NCBI GenBank assembly: GCA_947095585.1
Contig: OX352763.1
Coordinates: forward strand, 31,297,462-31,361,461
From: Nephrocerus scutellatus
Taxonomy: Eukaryota; Arthropoda; Insecta; Diptera; Pipunculidae
Direction: 5' to 3'
Length of the DNA: 64,000 nt
Shown here: positions 33,171 through 46,559 of the stretch, in pieces
Layout of the letters: every line of letters starts with the position of its first letter
Numbering within the stretch: position 1 is the stretch's first letter
Translations under genes and position numbers: made by a program
Notes under the pieces: generated by a model
Told to the model about the DNA's origin: nothing
The model's database searches: none
What the model saw: the letters and a program-made list of their open reading frames with translations, nothing else

Positions 33171-35335
33171 TATGGTGATAGAATTAGGAATACCATATAA
33201 CCTCAGAATTACTTCCTGTAGTTGAACTAATCAAGTCTGATTTGGTCATCTATATGTTTCTTTATCCGGGCGGTAAGTCAATTTGGCACTTTTCATTGCA
33301 ATTTCAGCTTTGAGTTCAGATTTGTTTTTATCGCAGTATGATGTGATATTGTCTGCCAAACACACATTCCGGACACGGCTCTGCCACCTTTTCCGAGCTA
33401 AGCCAGTTTAGTTTAGCAGCTAGATACAATGAAACAAAATCTTTCCACTTTAAAAAAGATGCTTACAGCTCTATCAGAAAACTAGTCAAATTTAAAACAA
33501 TTTTCTGGCTTATATTGACATTGCATCAAATTTCTTAGTTTTTGTCAGCTTAACTAAGGTTCGATATAAAAAATCTAACACTAAAATGGTATTAAGAACA
33601 ATGTGGATAGCTGATTAGCTGATTTTTAGGTTTGCACGTCAACGGAGGTACCGAACTAACACGAAAAAATTACCTTTTTTGCTTAAACTTCTCAGAGAGT
33701 GCGCTTGAAAATCTGACAATATTCTGAGGTCTTTACGTCCATGATATCTGGTATTTCTCATACAAATTATCCAAGAAACCGAGGTTTTGGAATTTTTTAA
33801 AATGGCAAGAAGGATAGTTTCAAAAATTAAAAATTTACCATCCATGGATTAGGCGGAAAATATTCAATAAGTCTGAGTAGAATTTCTGCATTGAATAGAA
33901 AAGCCTTTAACCCGTGACACATTTTGAAGAACCGTTTAGTCAGTTAATCGCCTGCAAACAATTACACATCCTTTACGGTTGTATCTACAATTTCTACAGT
34001 TGTATCTGCAGTTATATTTTGATTGTAATTTTGATCCTTTGTCATTGGGTTTTGGTTATTATGTATATGGTTTCTACTTTTTGGTATCACAATTTTTTTT
34101 ATTGTTATTGTTATTGTTGTTTTTGTGTGAAACTAATATATATCATGCATCTGTCGACTGGTGCGGAGGGCGCATCGACGAATTGCTGATGTTCTCCGTA
34201 TAAATGATGTGGTTCGTGGTCCTTTCGTTGAACCACCTTTGCAGCAAATGAATTCAAATTGAATTGAATTGAAAAAGGTGCGTGCAACCGTATCCCTAAA
34301 GGGGCGTACACCTCCTATTTTTCTGTCGTATATATGTATATGATACAATACATCCTGTTCGGTTCGTTTCGGCGTTGTTTGGTGGCGGCTTGCCACGTTG
34401 TATAGTGTGATATGTACCATCATCAGTTGAGTTAATTCAGGAGGAATCTCCCCGCGTTTCGTTTTTCGATTTTTTTTAAAAACATAATGCAACGCACATA
34501 AATTATGCGTATTCGAGTGCACAGCAACTTTCATGTACATATGCGAATGCAATATGAGTTTTATTGAAAATGATAAATCAATTTCTGTACCTAAGACTTG
34601 ATGTATAAAAAAAGGATCTTTTTCTTATGCATTTAGTGCATAATATCTCGTTTTTGTCTGCCACATATTTGAAGCCCCTTAGCTTTTATGTATTATATAA
34701 TCTGTTTGTGAGATGAGAGAATGAGAAAATATTCACTGAATTACATTGGTATAACAAAGTAATGTTACCAAAAGACTGAAGAAGAGCATCCATCCCATGT
34801 CCCATATAGAAATATATCCCACTCCTAGAGAAATATTGTCACAACTCAAAAATGTAAATTATCATGAGAGACGAAAAATTATTTCGTGGAACTGTGACGT
34901 AACTGTTGCTACTAGAACTTTGATTTAAACTTAATAATAATTGTTATTCTATATGTTCAGCGACATACGGCAGTGTCACTGTTCTTGTATCAATGGCTCT
35001 GTTATATTAAAACCACAACGATTCTTGCAATCTACCAACTTAAAAACGACAGTTTCACTGGGCGGAGAAAATCGGTTTAGAAGAACAACGACACTTCCTC
35101 TCGGTCGTGGCCTGTTTTCTAAATAGGGCTTGTGATGTTATTCCTTAACGTAGATACCAATCCTCCAGCAATTAGCATTTTAAGGAAACAAAACGATATG
35201 TGCGTTAAGAAGAAACTTCGTTGGAGTCACTACATAATATGTTGGTAATCTAACGCCGTGCAAGAAACACTTCCTTCCATTCATTTCATTTATTTTATCA
35301 CACCAACCATTAATACGACTGTCTGGTCAAGATCA
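33171..35335. other. No supported gene
   Basis: Overlapping frames on both strands at 33914-34552 have no recognisable motif. The rest is AT-rich DNA of intergenic character. Confidence 0.3.
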
Positions 35336-37447
35336 ATGGTCTGATAAATACTCCGTCAATGTATTATCACCTTTAGGCTCGTCAGACCATTGTATAGTAT
35401 CAGCTCATTTCTCGTTAATAAACCACATAGTTAGAGAAAAAAATCCCAAAAAAAGCAATAGAATAGAATCCCTTCCAGGAATAAGTCTGTTAAACCAAAT
35501 GAAGATGAATGGTATGACTCGAGCTATAAGGAGGCTTCAAGGATTAGAGAGGAATGCTTTCGGTTTTACAAAGCAAAGCCTTCTGAGGAAAATCAAACAA
35601 ATTTTAAACGAGCCAGAAATGATTACAATGCCCATCTTCGGCGATTCAAATTCGCCTACGACCAAAAATTGAGACATAAAAATACTACAATGTCCCAAAG
35701 GTAGTAACAATTTTTGGTTCATTCGTGAAAAGAATCAAAAATACAGCCTCGTCGTCGATTCCAACGCTCATTTATAACGACATTCCAGTTGTCAGCTCTA
35801 TGGACAAGGCCATTCTGTTTGCTTAACATTTCGCAGCTAGCTCCACGCTTCCAGATTGTGCATTGCTGCCTCCTGCACCTCAGAGTATTGAACACTCTAT
35901 GGGACAGATATTAATTCGTACTCGTGCAGTTGCTAGAGTTTTAAACGATCTCAACACTCACAAATCCACTGGGCCAGATGGTATTTCCCCATTAGCTCTG
36001 AAGAGGTGTTCTTCCAAAATGGCATTACCATTGCGTAAGCTTTTCCATCTATCCTATGCTTCTGGACTCTTCCCGAGCAGTTGGAAAACAGCCTTTGTCT
36101 AGCCCATACCCAAAAAAGGCAAGACGTCATCCCCTTCTTCGTACCGACCCATAGAACTTACATCCATTCTTTCCAAGGTTATGGAAACGCTGATCAATTT
36201 TCAGCTTAAGAAATATCTTGAAACCGACGAAATCCTTAGTGACCGGCAGTATGGATTTCATGGGCAATGTTCTACTGGTGATTTGATGGTATATCTCACC
36301 GAACAGTGGAACCGGTTTTTGCATCAATTTGGAGAAAGCAAAGCTGTTACACTCGATATTTCTAAGGCATTTGACAGAGTTTGGCATCAAGCTCTTTGGT
36401 CTAAAATGCGTGCTTATGGAGTCGATGAAAAACTGCATCACTGGATTAGAAGCTATATTTTCGACCGCTCATTTCTTAAATGGTGGCGTGCCCCAGGACT
36501 CTGTTTTGTCCCCGACTCTCTTCCTCATTTTTATTAATGATCTCTTATCTGCGACTTCTAGTCCAATTCACTCTTTCGCCGACGACAGCACTCTCAGCTT
36601 CTCATATTCTTCACTTCTTATGTTAAGCACGTTAAATTCTGACCTTGACAATAGGGAGAAATCAATCGAGTAGAATTTAACGCTTCCAAAATCCAATGCT
36701 GTCTCCTGTCGTCTAAGCGAAACTTAAATCCATGAATGGCTCTTGCATCGATTAAACTGATAATCTCGCAATTCTCGGTATGTGCGTTAACGACAGGCTT
36801 CGTTGGAATGACCACATATTTACCGTCGCCAAAAATGCTGCGAAATGTTTAGGTTTTCTAGCCCGGTGTAAGAAATATTTCCCTCCCTCTGATCTGGCTA
36901 CTGTATACAAGGCTTTTATTCGCCCTAAGCTTGAGTACAATTGCCATATCTGGTCTGCTGCGTCCAAAACTACCTTGCATCAGCTTGATAGAATTCAAAA
37001 CCGCGCGATAAAACTTATCGGTGACGAAAATATAGCGAAATCAATAGATTCGCTTGAACACCGTATAGGAACGTTTCCTGGTTGTCACTATTTTATCGCT
37101 CCTTCCACCAGCGGTGATCAAGAGAAATAGCCAGCTGCATGCCACCTCTTCTTGAATTCAACCGCAATACCCGTGGTGCTCTAAATGCTCATCAGTTTAC
37201 CCTCAAGCCCATCCTCGGACGTACAGTTAAGTTCAGAGATTCGTTCCTTAGCCGTACAACACGTATGTGGAATGCTCTACCAAGCTCTGTCACATAACTA
37301 TGATCCACAGACATTCAAACCACAAGCTCATAGACATCTCCTCTTTTCTCCTCCTTTTCCTTAACGCCCACGCTGTGCCAAGCATATAGCCGAGCATTAA
37401 AGGGGTGCGAAGCCCTTGAAGCGTGCGCGTATTATAAAAACAAAAAA
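35336..37447 (+). mobile_element. CR1/Jockey-like LINE, copy A2
   Basis: It is truncated within the region after the endonuclease. Pieces run through the reverse transcriptase: 'VARVLNDLNTHKSTGPDGIS' (35863-36102), 'LSDRQYGFHGQCSTGDLMVY' and 'DISKAFDRVWHQAL' (36181-36537), 'GGVPQDSVLSPTLFLIFIND' with 'SFADDSTLSFS' intact (36329-36673), and 'LEYNCHIWSAASKTTLHQLD' (36780-37130). The 3' end at about 37447 matches A1. Frameshifts and stops are present. Confidence 0.85.
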
Positions 37448-39781
37448 TACACGATTAGAAAGTTTACATGAACATTTTTATGGGTAGTTTTTTTTTATAG
37501 TAATGCAGCGCATACCGTGGACGTCAGCGTAAGGGCGTTGGGAAATTAAAGGGAGGAAAAAATGAGATTTTTATGATCATATCTGTAGATCAAATAAAGA
37601 CTTTGCAAAATCTCCTAAGATTAAGTGTCAAGGACCCTGTGCTAACATACTCCTTGTAGATATATTATTTGCCCTATCATTAAATGTATCATGGATGCAC
37701 TTAGTCTTGTGGAAGTTTCTATATTAGAGAAGTATGTATAGGTATAGCAGGGTCAACACTCCCGACAAGAAAACGCGATCGTATCGGTTGCAAATAGAAA
37801 AAAAGCTAATTGCAACTGCAATTTTGCAACCAATCTGATATACGATACTAATCGAGAGTCCAATTATGGCTTTCGGGGCGAAACAATTTGCCAAATTTGA
37901 ATAAAAACCCCATAAAACAGCAAATAATTCGTCGTGAACGGCAGCCGCAACTCAATTGATTTCATATTTAAACGAAAGCGAAATAAAAAAACATTCAAAT
38001 GTAACGAACAAATGGCGAGTGGTGTTCGCTATACGTATTGCACATCCGCTCGATTGGCGCGCCAATTACTATTAATTCCTTTATTCCTCTCACACAAACA
38101 CACAGCACACATTAATACTTACAATAAAAAAAAATAGGTCTACGTTTTTCGTTGCTATAGCAAAAAAAAAAAGAATTCGTCGGACCATATTCATTAAATC
38201 CGCTGCAGGAAAAGAAAAAAAAAGGAAATTATTGCTAAAACGACCATAATTGCAGCCAAATGCGCTAATGCCGCGCCAATGGATGCCAGCAGTATCCACC
38301 ATCATCGCGCTCGCGCTCGCGCTGCTGACTGCTACCGGATAAACGAGAACAGTCAATCGTCGGCCGGTCAGTTTTTCTTTGGAAAATAATTACATTCCAA
38401 GAAATCGGAGGAGCCGATTCGCCATTTTGAATGCCATTCCGCACTAAAGCGCGGTAATTTCGACCATATGTTTTTTTTTCTCCTTCGTGTTTGAATGGGA
38501 ATGTGTGAGCTGCCCAAGAACGAAAACAAAACAAAAAATTAAAGTCCAAAAAAAGAAGAAAACAAAACAACAACTAAAAATGCATTTATATACTCGACAT
38601 CAACCAACCAACCAACCAACCAACCAAAAAGGTAATCTGCAACTCCTTGGTGCAGCGCGTGAGGTGGTTTGGAATCCTCTGAGTCTGAATAAATTAAGAG
38701 AGAGAGTACCACAGGCAATCTAACAACTTACCTCTGAGCCAACTTAAATATGTAACGAAACGACAAATGGAAGAAAAACCGAAGACCGCGAAGCTTCAGC
38801 AACAACAAAAAATGGCAATGGCAACAAAAACATTTTGGCCAAAAACGCAACATGGAGCTATCGAAGAAGTAGAAGAAGAAATGAACGTGCGATTTGCGAT
38901 TTGCGATTGGAAGAGAAGGTCCAACCGACACCGCCTTCAATTTTGATTACCTTGTGGCACGCCATGCGTATTATTTCCCCCAGTCATGCGATCTTGCTAA
39001 AAATGTACAAGGAACGACAACACCCAGAGCGCTAGAAGCAGCGCTAGCCTTCCTCGCTGCTGCGTTTGCTGTAGCGTCGACAATGGCGCAACAACCACTT
39101 CATAGTTCCAGCACAGCAATGGAAGCCAACAACTTGTCCAAACAGCAAATGAATGCAATAGCAAATTGGCACTGCGGCATAGCGATGGGTGCGATGGGAG
39201 TTAAGTTGAGATATTCTCGTGCGAACGGGTTCTATATATGCGATGCCAGAGATACGTGTAAGATGTTGCGTGGAATCTTGTTGAGTGACTACTGCACCGC
39301 ACTGTACTGTGACTCGTATGTAATTTATTCTATTTACATACTCGCAGCATGATAATCTTGATGGAATATAGCTGCAAGTACTGCAAGTGCTGCGGAGCGG
39401 GGCATGGCAGCTTAAAACTCCTACCTCGTATACTTAATTATGAATGTATCGGCGAAGAAATCGCAGCTTTTTATGATTTATCCGCACTCACTACTGATGG
39501 TAATTTGGATCTCGACAAGAGATCAGCCATTAGCCATTTAGAGCATAACTGATCGTCGTGGGTTGGTTGGTGGTTTTTCACGCATTGATTTGATTTGAGG
39601 CCCATAATTACTCTGTGAAAAATTGGCACGCCATTTCACATGGAGCTGCAAGTCCGGCATCCTTGTTTTTTTGATATTTGTTGTCAAAGTATGCAGATGA
39701 TGTATGGAATCAATCCGGATAGCTTAGATGGCGGCGAATAAGTTTATTAATTGTAACGAAGTCAAATTGATAAAAAACGGT
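37448..39781. other. Non-repetitive DNA without a supported gene
   Basis: It contains CA- and A-rich tracts and a (CCAA)n microsatellite at 38601-38627. The longest frame (38894-39352, 152 codons) lacks motifs. The texture resembles intergenic or intronic DNA around a fly gene. Confidence 0.35.
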
Positions 39782-39892
39782 AAATAATAAATAATATTTC
39801 GTACGAAAAACCGTTGTGATCTAGGGTCAGGCTTCTCGCGACCATTTCTATTGTGCTTGTTATATTTTTGCTTACAAATGGAGGGTACTTAC
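39782..39892 (-). mobile_element. tRNA-derived SINE, 3'-end fragment
   Basis: It matches the 3' half of the SINE at 40518-40795: the 'aataataaataatattt' tail, 'ccgttgtgatctagggtcaggcttctcgcgacc' and 'tatttttgcttacaaatggagggtacttacaat'. The tRNA-like head is absent. Confidence 0.65.
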
Positions 39893-40173
39893 AATTTTTT
39901 TTTTTTTATTAGTCTAATGTAAGGACTTTGGACTAAGGAAATTGATTATTCACATAAATAATTTATCACTTATTTTAAACGCTAATTGGAAAACCTGGAA
40001 TAATCAATCAGATTGCAAATGGAGTCGAAAGCAAAAGAACATTTAACAATCGGATCATTCAACAAAAAGTTCGTGTTGCAATAATTAATGTAAAAAAGGT
40101 CCCTAGAGCGCAAAGGCCTTTCAAGAGCATATAATTAAAATAAAGAAATATATCTGGTCTAACAATGGAGTCT

Positions 40174-42517
40174 GGCGGTCAGCCATCAGCAGAGTAGGGC
40201 GAATAACACAGAGTACTTCAGAAATGCAACTATCTCTGACTGGTGGAAGTGCGATCAAACTTCCACGTGGTGACCGCTGGTAATTTTCCTTCAGTACAGG
40301 AAAAGCGAAATGATCGGGCCAGTCCCTCAAAGTTTGGTAAGCGCGAGGCCAATAACTTCGTCCATAGAAAAACTATATTACGGAACCCCAAATCAGCCTC
40401 GGATACACTGATGAACGACGACGAACACGGCAACGAAAACGGATAAGCGATTTAGAAATTAACTCATGAAAAGTATGCTCACTGTATAGAACTCGAGCTG
40501 CACAGCAGCTAGTCGATGATAATAATAATAATATTCGGAGCGACAGACCGTTGCGGTCCAAGGCCAAGATTCTAGCGACCATTTGTGTTGTGAAGGTATA
40601 TTTTTGGACACACATGGAAGGGACCTACAATTTAAGGCCGGATCCGTACGGAAAATTGAGAAGATCATACTCTCGGAACGTTTGCCAGACATTCGCGAGA
40701 GGTAGGACACCGTGAAAAATACCTTTGGTTTTACTGGGATTCGAACCACGAACCTCCTGCTCAGTAGCGATGCGTATTTCCACTGAGCCACGGCCCAGCT
40801 AGCCGATACCCTGTCCAAATATAATGATGACATAACTGCAATTCAGGTGATGCAGTGGACGTTAAATGGTGTCTTACAAAATGTACATCATGTTTCTATT
40901 CAGCAAAAGAATGAAACCCACCTTTATCGAATTTAAAGCAGTAAATGAACGGCTATGCACCCTTCGCGTGCGGGGCATATTTAAAAACATAAGCCTCATA
41001 AATGTTCACGCACATACAGAGGATTCTTTGCATCAGTCGAACGGGAACTCCATGCCTGTCCTCAGTATGACGTAAACATCATGAATGCCAAAATAGGTAG
41101 GGAGCCATTATTCTGGCAGTACATAGCTTACACTAGAACACTAATGACAATGGATAACGAGTCATAGAGATGTCAGCAAGCAATAATTTGGTTGTTGCGT
41201 GTACAAGGTTGGGGCGTAAAAATGTCCGCAAAGCCACATGTGTATCTCCTGATGGAGCCACTCGCAACCAGATTGGCCACGTGTTGATAGACCGCTACCA
41301 CAACCCGAACCTGATGACGGTACCAACGTACCGTCGACTCGGACAACTATCTTGTTGGTGTAGTGCTCCGAGCGCGGATAGCATCATCAAGAAAGACAGC
41401 ATCCGCGAATCAGATTCAAGTCAACACGGCTGCCCTTCGACACAAAGAGACTAGAAATAACTTCGGTCAAGCGTAGGACTCGCCCTAAATGCAGGGAGAG
41501 TAAGTTCTGGGGCTGAGATGTCGGGCGTAGAATAGAAATGGACACGCCTTAAGAGTACTGTCATTAGTACTGTTGACTTCATCTTAGGCAGTAGTCGTAG
41601 AGATCGGAACGACCGGTTCGATGACGAACGTAAGCTAGCGACTGAGCGTAAGAATGTTGCGTACCGAGCAATTCAACAATCTCATAGAACGCGGGGACGC
41701 TAAGATGAATATAAAGAGCTCAGAGGATATGAAAAAACCATTCACCGGCGAAAGAAAGCAGCCTGGGAGAAGAATCTCGTCCGTGAACTAGAACAGTACA
41801 GAGAGCAAGGACCGCACCAGGCGCGGAAGTTCTACCAAAGAGACTGCGGTATGACGCAATATATACCGCAGACAAAGAGGGTAATCTGATCACAGAACTC
41901 AAAGGCATCTTAAAGCGAAGCGAAGAACACTTTCATTAGTTGCTAAATGGCCAGCTAACTGAGGAAGTGGAGACTCCACCAATGACCGAAGATCATACTA
42001 TGCTGCCGCCACCAAGCATAGACGAAGTTAGTAGAGCGATAAATCGGCTCAAAAATAATAAAGCCCCGGGATCTGATGGGATCCCAGCGTTATTTTTTAG
42101 TCAAGTAAAAATATTCGGATCACTATCAAACCCATTCAACAACTATGACGGCCTCCGACAAGGGGATGGACTGGCCTGAGTCCTCTTCATATATATTCTA
42201 TATTCTTCTATAACAATGAGATGTAGGAGTGTTACCGCAATGTCGACATCGTGAAGAGAATAATGCTCGGTAGGCTCCGGTGGGCAGGACACCTAGCTCG
42301 CATGACCGAAGAGGATCCTGCTTCCTTTAGGTTGGATTTATGGAACACGACAGCGAGGCCGACCAAGCCTACGCTGTAAGATGGCATAGACCAACGCCCT
42401 GAATTTAAGAAATGCCAAACTGGATGACATCGGCTCGAAATCGGGACCGATGGACAGATTTTTTTGCGGGTGGCTAAGACCGGATCCCGGTTGTGAGCCA
42501 AATATGATGATGATGAT
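40174..42517 (+). mobile_element. RTE-type LINE, copy B2, carrying a SINE
   Basis: It opens with the same 5' end as B1 ('ggcggtcagccatcagcag'). It is interrupted at 40518-40795 by a SINE and continues through the endonuclease ('RLCTLRVRGIFKNISLINVH'; 41170-41454, 'ATRNQIGHVLIDRYHNPNLM') into the reverse transcriptase start (41940-42179, 'NKAPGSDGIPA'). A large deletion near 42090 removes most of the reverse transcriptase and a second follows near 42190. The end has the (GAT)n tail at 42505-42517. Inactive. Confidence 0.85.
40518..40795 (-). mobile_element. tRNA-derived SINE inserted in an RTE LINE
   Basis: On the minus strand the head 'gggccgtggctcagtgg...' has a pol III A box (TGGCTCAGTGG, complement of 40780-40790) and a B box (GGTTCGAATCC, complement of 40737-40747). 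An unrelated body of about 180 bp and an (ATT)n tail follow. It is flanked by a 12-bp target duplication, cagctag(t/c)cgat, at 40506-40517 and 40796-40807. The uninterrupted LINE sequence is present in B1 near 10515. Confidence 0.85.
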
Positions 42518-42990
42518 ACTCGTATTTACTTCGCGTGCCCGTGGATTTGTGTGTTAGTCGTGGAATATTGCGATCAGTTTTTAATACACTTTCCAAAGCC
42601 CGATTTTATTAAAATTTTGCACACATATGCATTTTTGGAGACAACACTTTCTGTTAAAACTTTGGGCACCTCGGGCCTCAGGGCCTAGGTGTGCCCATAT
42701 AAAATTTTTAAAAACTAACCCGATTTTCTCTAAATTTTATACACATGTGTAACTCCGATGGACAACACTTTTCGTAAAAATTTTGGAGACCGCGGGCCCC
42801 GGGGTCGTGGAGTCCCATAAATTAAAAAAAAAATCAAATTTTAAACCCATATGTGTATCACTGATGGACAAAGTTTTTTGTAAATTTCTTGGAGTGATCG
42901 GCCCTGAGGCCGTAAGGGTGCCCATGTAAATTTTTTAAAAATTTGTCCGATTTTCTTCAAATTTCATGCTATTAGAGAATTTACATGAAA
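42518..42990 (-). repeat. Repeat family E, copy 5
   Basis: Reverse orientation: it starts 'atttacttcgcgtgcccgtgg', then 'gatcagtttttaatacactttcc', about three units, and ends with 'ttagagaatttacatgaaaaatg...tttatgggttgttttttatt', the complement of the start of copy 3. It directly follows the (GAT)n end of RTE copy B2. Confidence 0.65.
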
Positions 42991-42999
42991 AATGTTAAT

Positions 43000-45405
43000 G
43001 TTTATGGGTTGTTTTTTATTAATTAATATGTTGATTAAGTAGTTTTATTCACTCGAAGATCAACATACGGCATACTTTCATTTTTAGCGGTAATTTTTCT
43101 CTTTAGTGCGAACATTCCTTCGACGTGTTGGAGTAATTGCATCATTTACAAAATAAAGAAGTCGTTTATAAATTAAAGCCTGAGTCTATTCGTAATGATT
43201 TGCCAGACTATACTTATAATAGATGTCAACAGTCAGTGAAATGTAATTTTCCGTTAACCCTTTAGTAGGTTATATCTAAGAAAAAGGAACACTCTTTAGT
43301 TGTAGTTAAGGTTTGAATGCAAATGTTCCAAACTCTGAGAAAAATTTATATTTTATCAGATTGGAAATACTTCGAGCTTATGCATCTTATTGGAATAGCG
43401 ACGGACGCCAATTCTTGAAGCAAAATTCCCAAAGCAAAATGCCCAAAGCTCTGGTTTTAGGTGTCACTGTCACTAACAGTCGTTCGTGTACAATGCTTTC
43501 AAGTCTTAAGAGACTCTATTCTAATATGCAGTTCACTTGCAAAGAACAGGTGGTCGCTAAAATTCCATCTAAGGGTCTGAGGTGCAACTTTTCATGGCAT
43601 TGATGTAATACACTCTATGTATACCTTAACTCAATAACTCCAATCTTTGAGGTTTGAGAAATGCAAAACAGTTTTCCAGTCTCCAGTCAACTGCACCTTA
43701 CTTTAAAATTAATCATAGAACCTGCCAGCATGATCGTTCACGATCCATGACAACCGGTCATGATCATCATCGCTGTAATCTCAACACAGAATATTGTTAA
43801 CTATACTAGCGCGTGACTATACGAGTGCTACTTGGAGCGCAGGCTATGTGGCAGGCTGCGGATTGTGGACCACAACTACCAGGATACGTTGTAATTGTAG
43901 AAAATTGTTATTGCCGCGCGCATCAAAATGCGAACGCGTTTCTTGTTTTTCCAAAGAACTAGCGTCCATATATCCATTCGCGGTACATAGTAATTTTCTG
44001 CGAGCACTTATTGTCATTACGAAGTAGGAGGAGGAACCAAATGGCAACTACCCGAAGCACTCTGAGCTCATGTGGAAGTTGAATTCTTATTTGCGAGTAC
44101 GAGGCGAAATGATATTGTTATTGTAATTGTTGTTGATTATAGATTGCAATTTTGTATCCTGCTGTTGCTGTTGCTTCCGAGCTGAAGCTGGAGCTGGAGC
44201 GACAAACAGCAAAAATGTCCGACGTGCCGTGTAATAATTCGTTTAGCACATCTCTGACATCCCGATAATGTGATGATCTCACGCATCGGTTATTAGCGCG
44301 ACATGGTGCGCCATTTTGTCCCATTTTTCTGTTTAATTTTTTTAATAATCTTTTTTATAAACCATCAGGATATGGTGCCTTTCAATTCGGAGTCTTGTAT
44401 TCCTTTGACATATTGGTGCGAGGGTCTTGGGTGCACTATATACTCTGGGTGCACCACCGGGTGCTGCGACGATGTTCGAACATCCAAATCACATTTGTAA
44501 AAATAATTTTCATTTTGGAAATCTCCTCCCATCTATATCCAACTGTGATAATCACTTAATTTGTAGCTCGTGCGCTATCGTCGTCAAGGCGCGGTATGCT
44601 GCTGGGGCCTTGTCATTGCGGACGCACGTGTAATGTCGACGACGTTACCATTCGGTATAAAGCGGTAATTATATCCTTGTGTTTGGGAGCGTCGTTAGAC
44701 GAGTGCAGGGCAGGGCAGGGATTGGTGTAAACTTCTATAAGTCCATAAGTAACGCAGCGGCAACTCATCGCGATGAGTTGCTTTTTTTCTAATTTTACGT
44801 ATCACGATTTTCAATTCAACTTTTCAACTGATGTGTGTTTGAATGTGAACGGGTTAAGTTTTCTTTGCAACTAAAACGTAAATCATTTCAGTTTGTATTT
44901 GAAATAATTTGACGTTTCATATCACAATGTCATGTCATAGATATGATTGTTGCCATTTGCCAGAGGCAACTAATGCAACTAATGCTCTCTGAAAGTTTCT
45001 AATCGATGGATGACACTCACAATGGGAGATCGTGCAAGTCGCGCGCTACATCAAACTCGTTGCAAATTGCAATGGAAGAGGTAGCTACACCTAATCGCTT
45101 TGTAATTACTTTCAATTAAATTCCAAAGCAATTTTTGTAGAACCCATTCTGACCATTTGACGAGAAGTTCTCATGCAGTTTCTTAATTATTTGTTTTCTG
45201 TTTGCTGGATGAGCGGACAACTGATTGGTTCGATGGAATATAGTAATTTGCGGAGGTGACCATTGGTTTCTGCTGTTGCTTTGGTGGTTGAACACACCTC
45301 TTACGGGTGTGTGGTAATTGGGATAAGTATATATATGACATGGACGTTTGTTGGTCAACTTTTTATTTAAAAATTGATAGAAATGCATTTAGCTTTAGGA
45401 AGGCG
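43000..45405. other. No supported gene
   Basis: Non-repetitive DNA with small frames (43313-43603, 43794-44027 and others) that carry no motif. Confidence 0.3.
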
Positions 45406-45409
45406 ATTG

Positions 45410-45530
45410 GAAAATGTGTGGATTTCTAAACATCTGCTTATAGAGCTAAAAACTGCCTACGATAGAGCTCTATATAGCCATGAGAGAAGTCGGTATTCTG
45501 AATAAACTGACACGACTATGTACTCGCATA
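45410..45530 (+). mobile_element. RTE LINE scrap, copy B6a
   Basis: 'catctgcttatagagctaaaaactgcctacgatagagctctatatagccatgagagaagtcgg...aaataaactgacacgactatgta' is a diverged match to 12268-12368 of B1. Probably part of the same old copy as 46050-46210. Confidence 0.55.
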
Positions 45531-46049
45531 TTGACAGAGTTATCTGCCCAATGACAGCAGTCAAGGAACAACATCTCCTTTTTCTTTATTAATAGGTGGA
45601 CTATTCTGACAAATTAAGAGCGTGTTGACGCTTCTACAATTTAAATAAGAATCGTCGAGTCTATATCAAGATTTCGCAAGGATATTGAAAGAGTTGTGAC
45701 ATCAGTAAGTGTCACTGGTCGGTGGGCAGCCATGGTGCTTAACTGGGTATTCCTATTAATATTTTCTCCATAAGCTGCAAGGAAGTAAATGAGAAAGAAA
45801 CTTTCATCCGCTATATTTGCAGATGTCCGTAACTAGCAGGGTTTAGACTCCGCACTTTGAAAAGACCTTAAAGAGTTTTCGCTATACAGGATTATCTAAC
45901 TAATCTCGAACTTGAAAGGTTCAGGGTGGATTTAAAAATCATACAAATAATCATTGATTGGCCTCTCAAGCTTTGTGGTAACAAATTGACGCGGTCAAGC
46001 GCTATTTGAGGGTTTTGCAAGTGCAGTAAGGACTGGACACTATAACCTA

Positions 46050-46210
46050 GGTTATAGGTTGGCCAAGTAAATATATCTGGATCACTATCAAGACCATGCA
46101 ACATCTATGTATAATAGGCTATATAAAAAGTGGATGGACTATGGTGCGTCCTGATGTTTGAGAAAATGCTTTGATACTCCGATGTAACCGATGTCCGATG
46201 TCATGGTTTT
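46050..46210 (+). mobile_element. RTE LINE scrap, copy B6b
   Basis: 'aagtaaatatatctggatcactatcaagaccatgcaacatctat...' followed by 'gtggatggactatggtgcgtcct' and 'tttgatactccgatgtaac' matches 12388-12512 of B1 with many changes. Old and non-coding. Confidence 0.5.
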
Positions 46211-46559
46211 TAGAAAAAGAGTAGGACGAGAGTGTGCGAGAAATGAAAAGTGGATTTTTGCCGGCCAAGAGTTAGAAACAGTAAAATCGTATAAACATCG
46301 GCAATAATATCACTAACATCATGAATATGGAACAATGTCTCAAAGAAAAGCTCAAAACAGCTAGGTCAGGATCATTAGTGCTAGAGGAAAAACTGTCTGG
46401 AAGATAGGTATATATCCCTAAGAGTAAAATACCATATATTTCACGCGGTTTCTAAATCAGTCCTGCTGTATGGTGCGCATGTGTGGGGATATGTGGAAAA
46501 ACTGCTGTGATTCTTTTTAAACGGATATTTAAGCTGCTTCAATGCACACCAAATAGTAT

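Noticed and set aside
38894..39352. 152-codon plus-strand frame
   Set aside because: No motif, overlapping frames on the same strand, and unremarkable composition; most likely chance.
40722..40795. Possible functional tRNA gene
   Set aside because: A and B boxes are present but the stem pairing is incomplete and the sequence continues into a repeated body with a tail; it is a SINE head.
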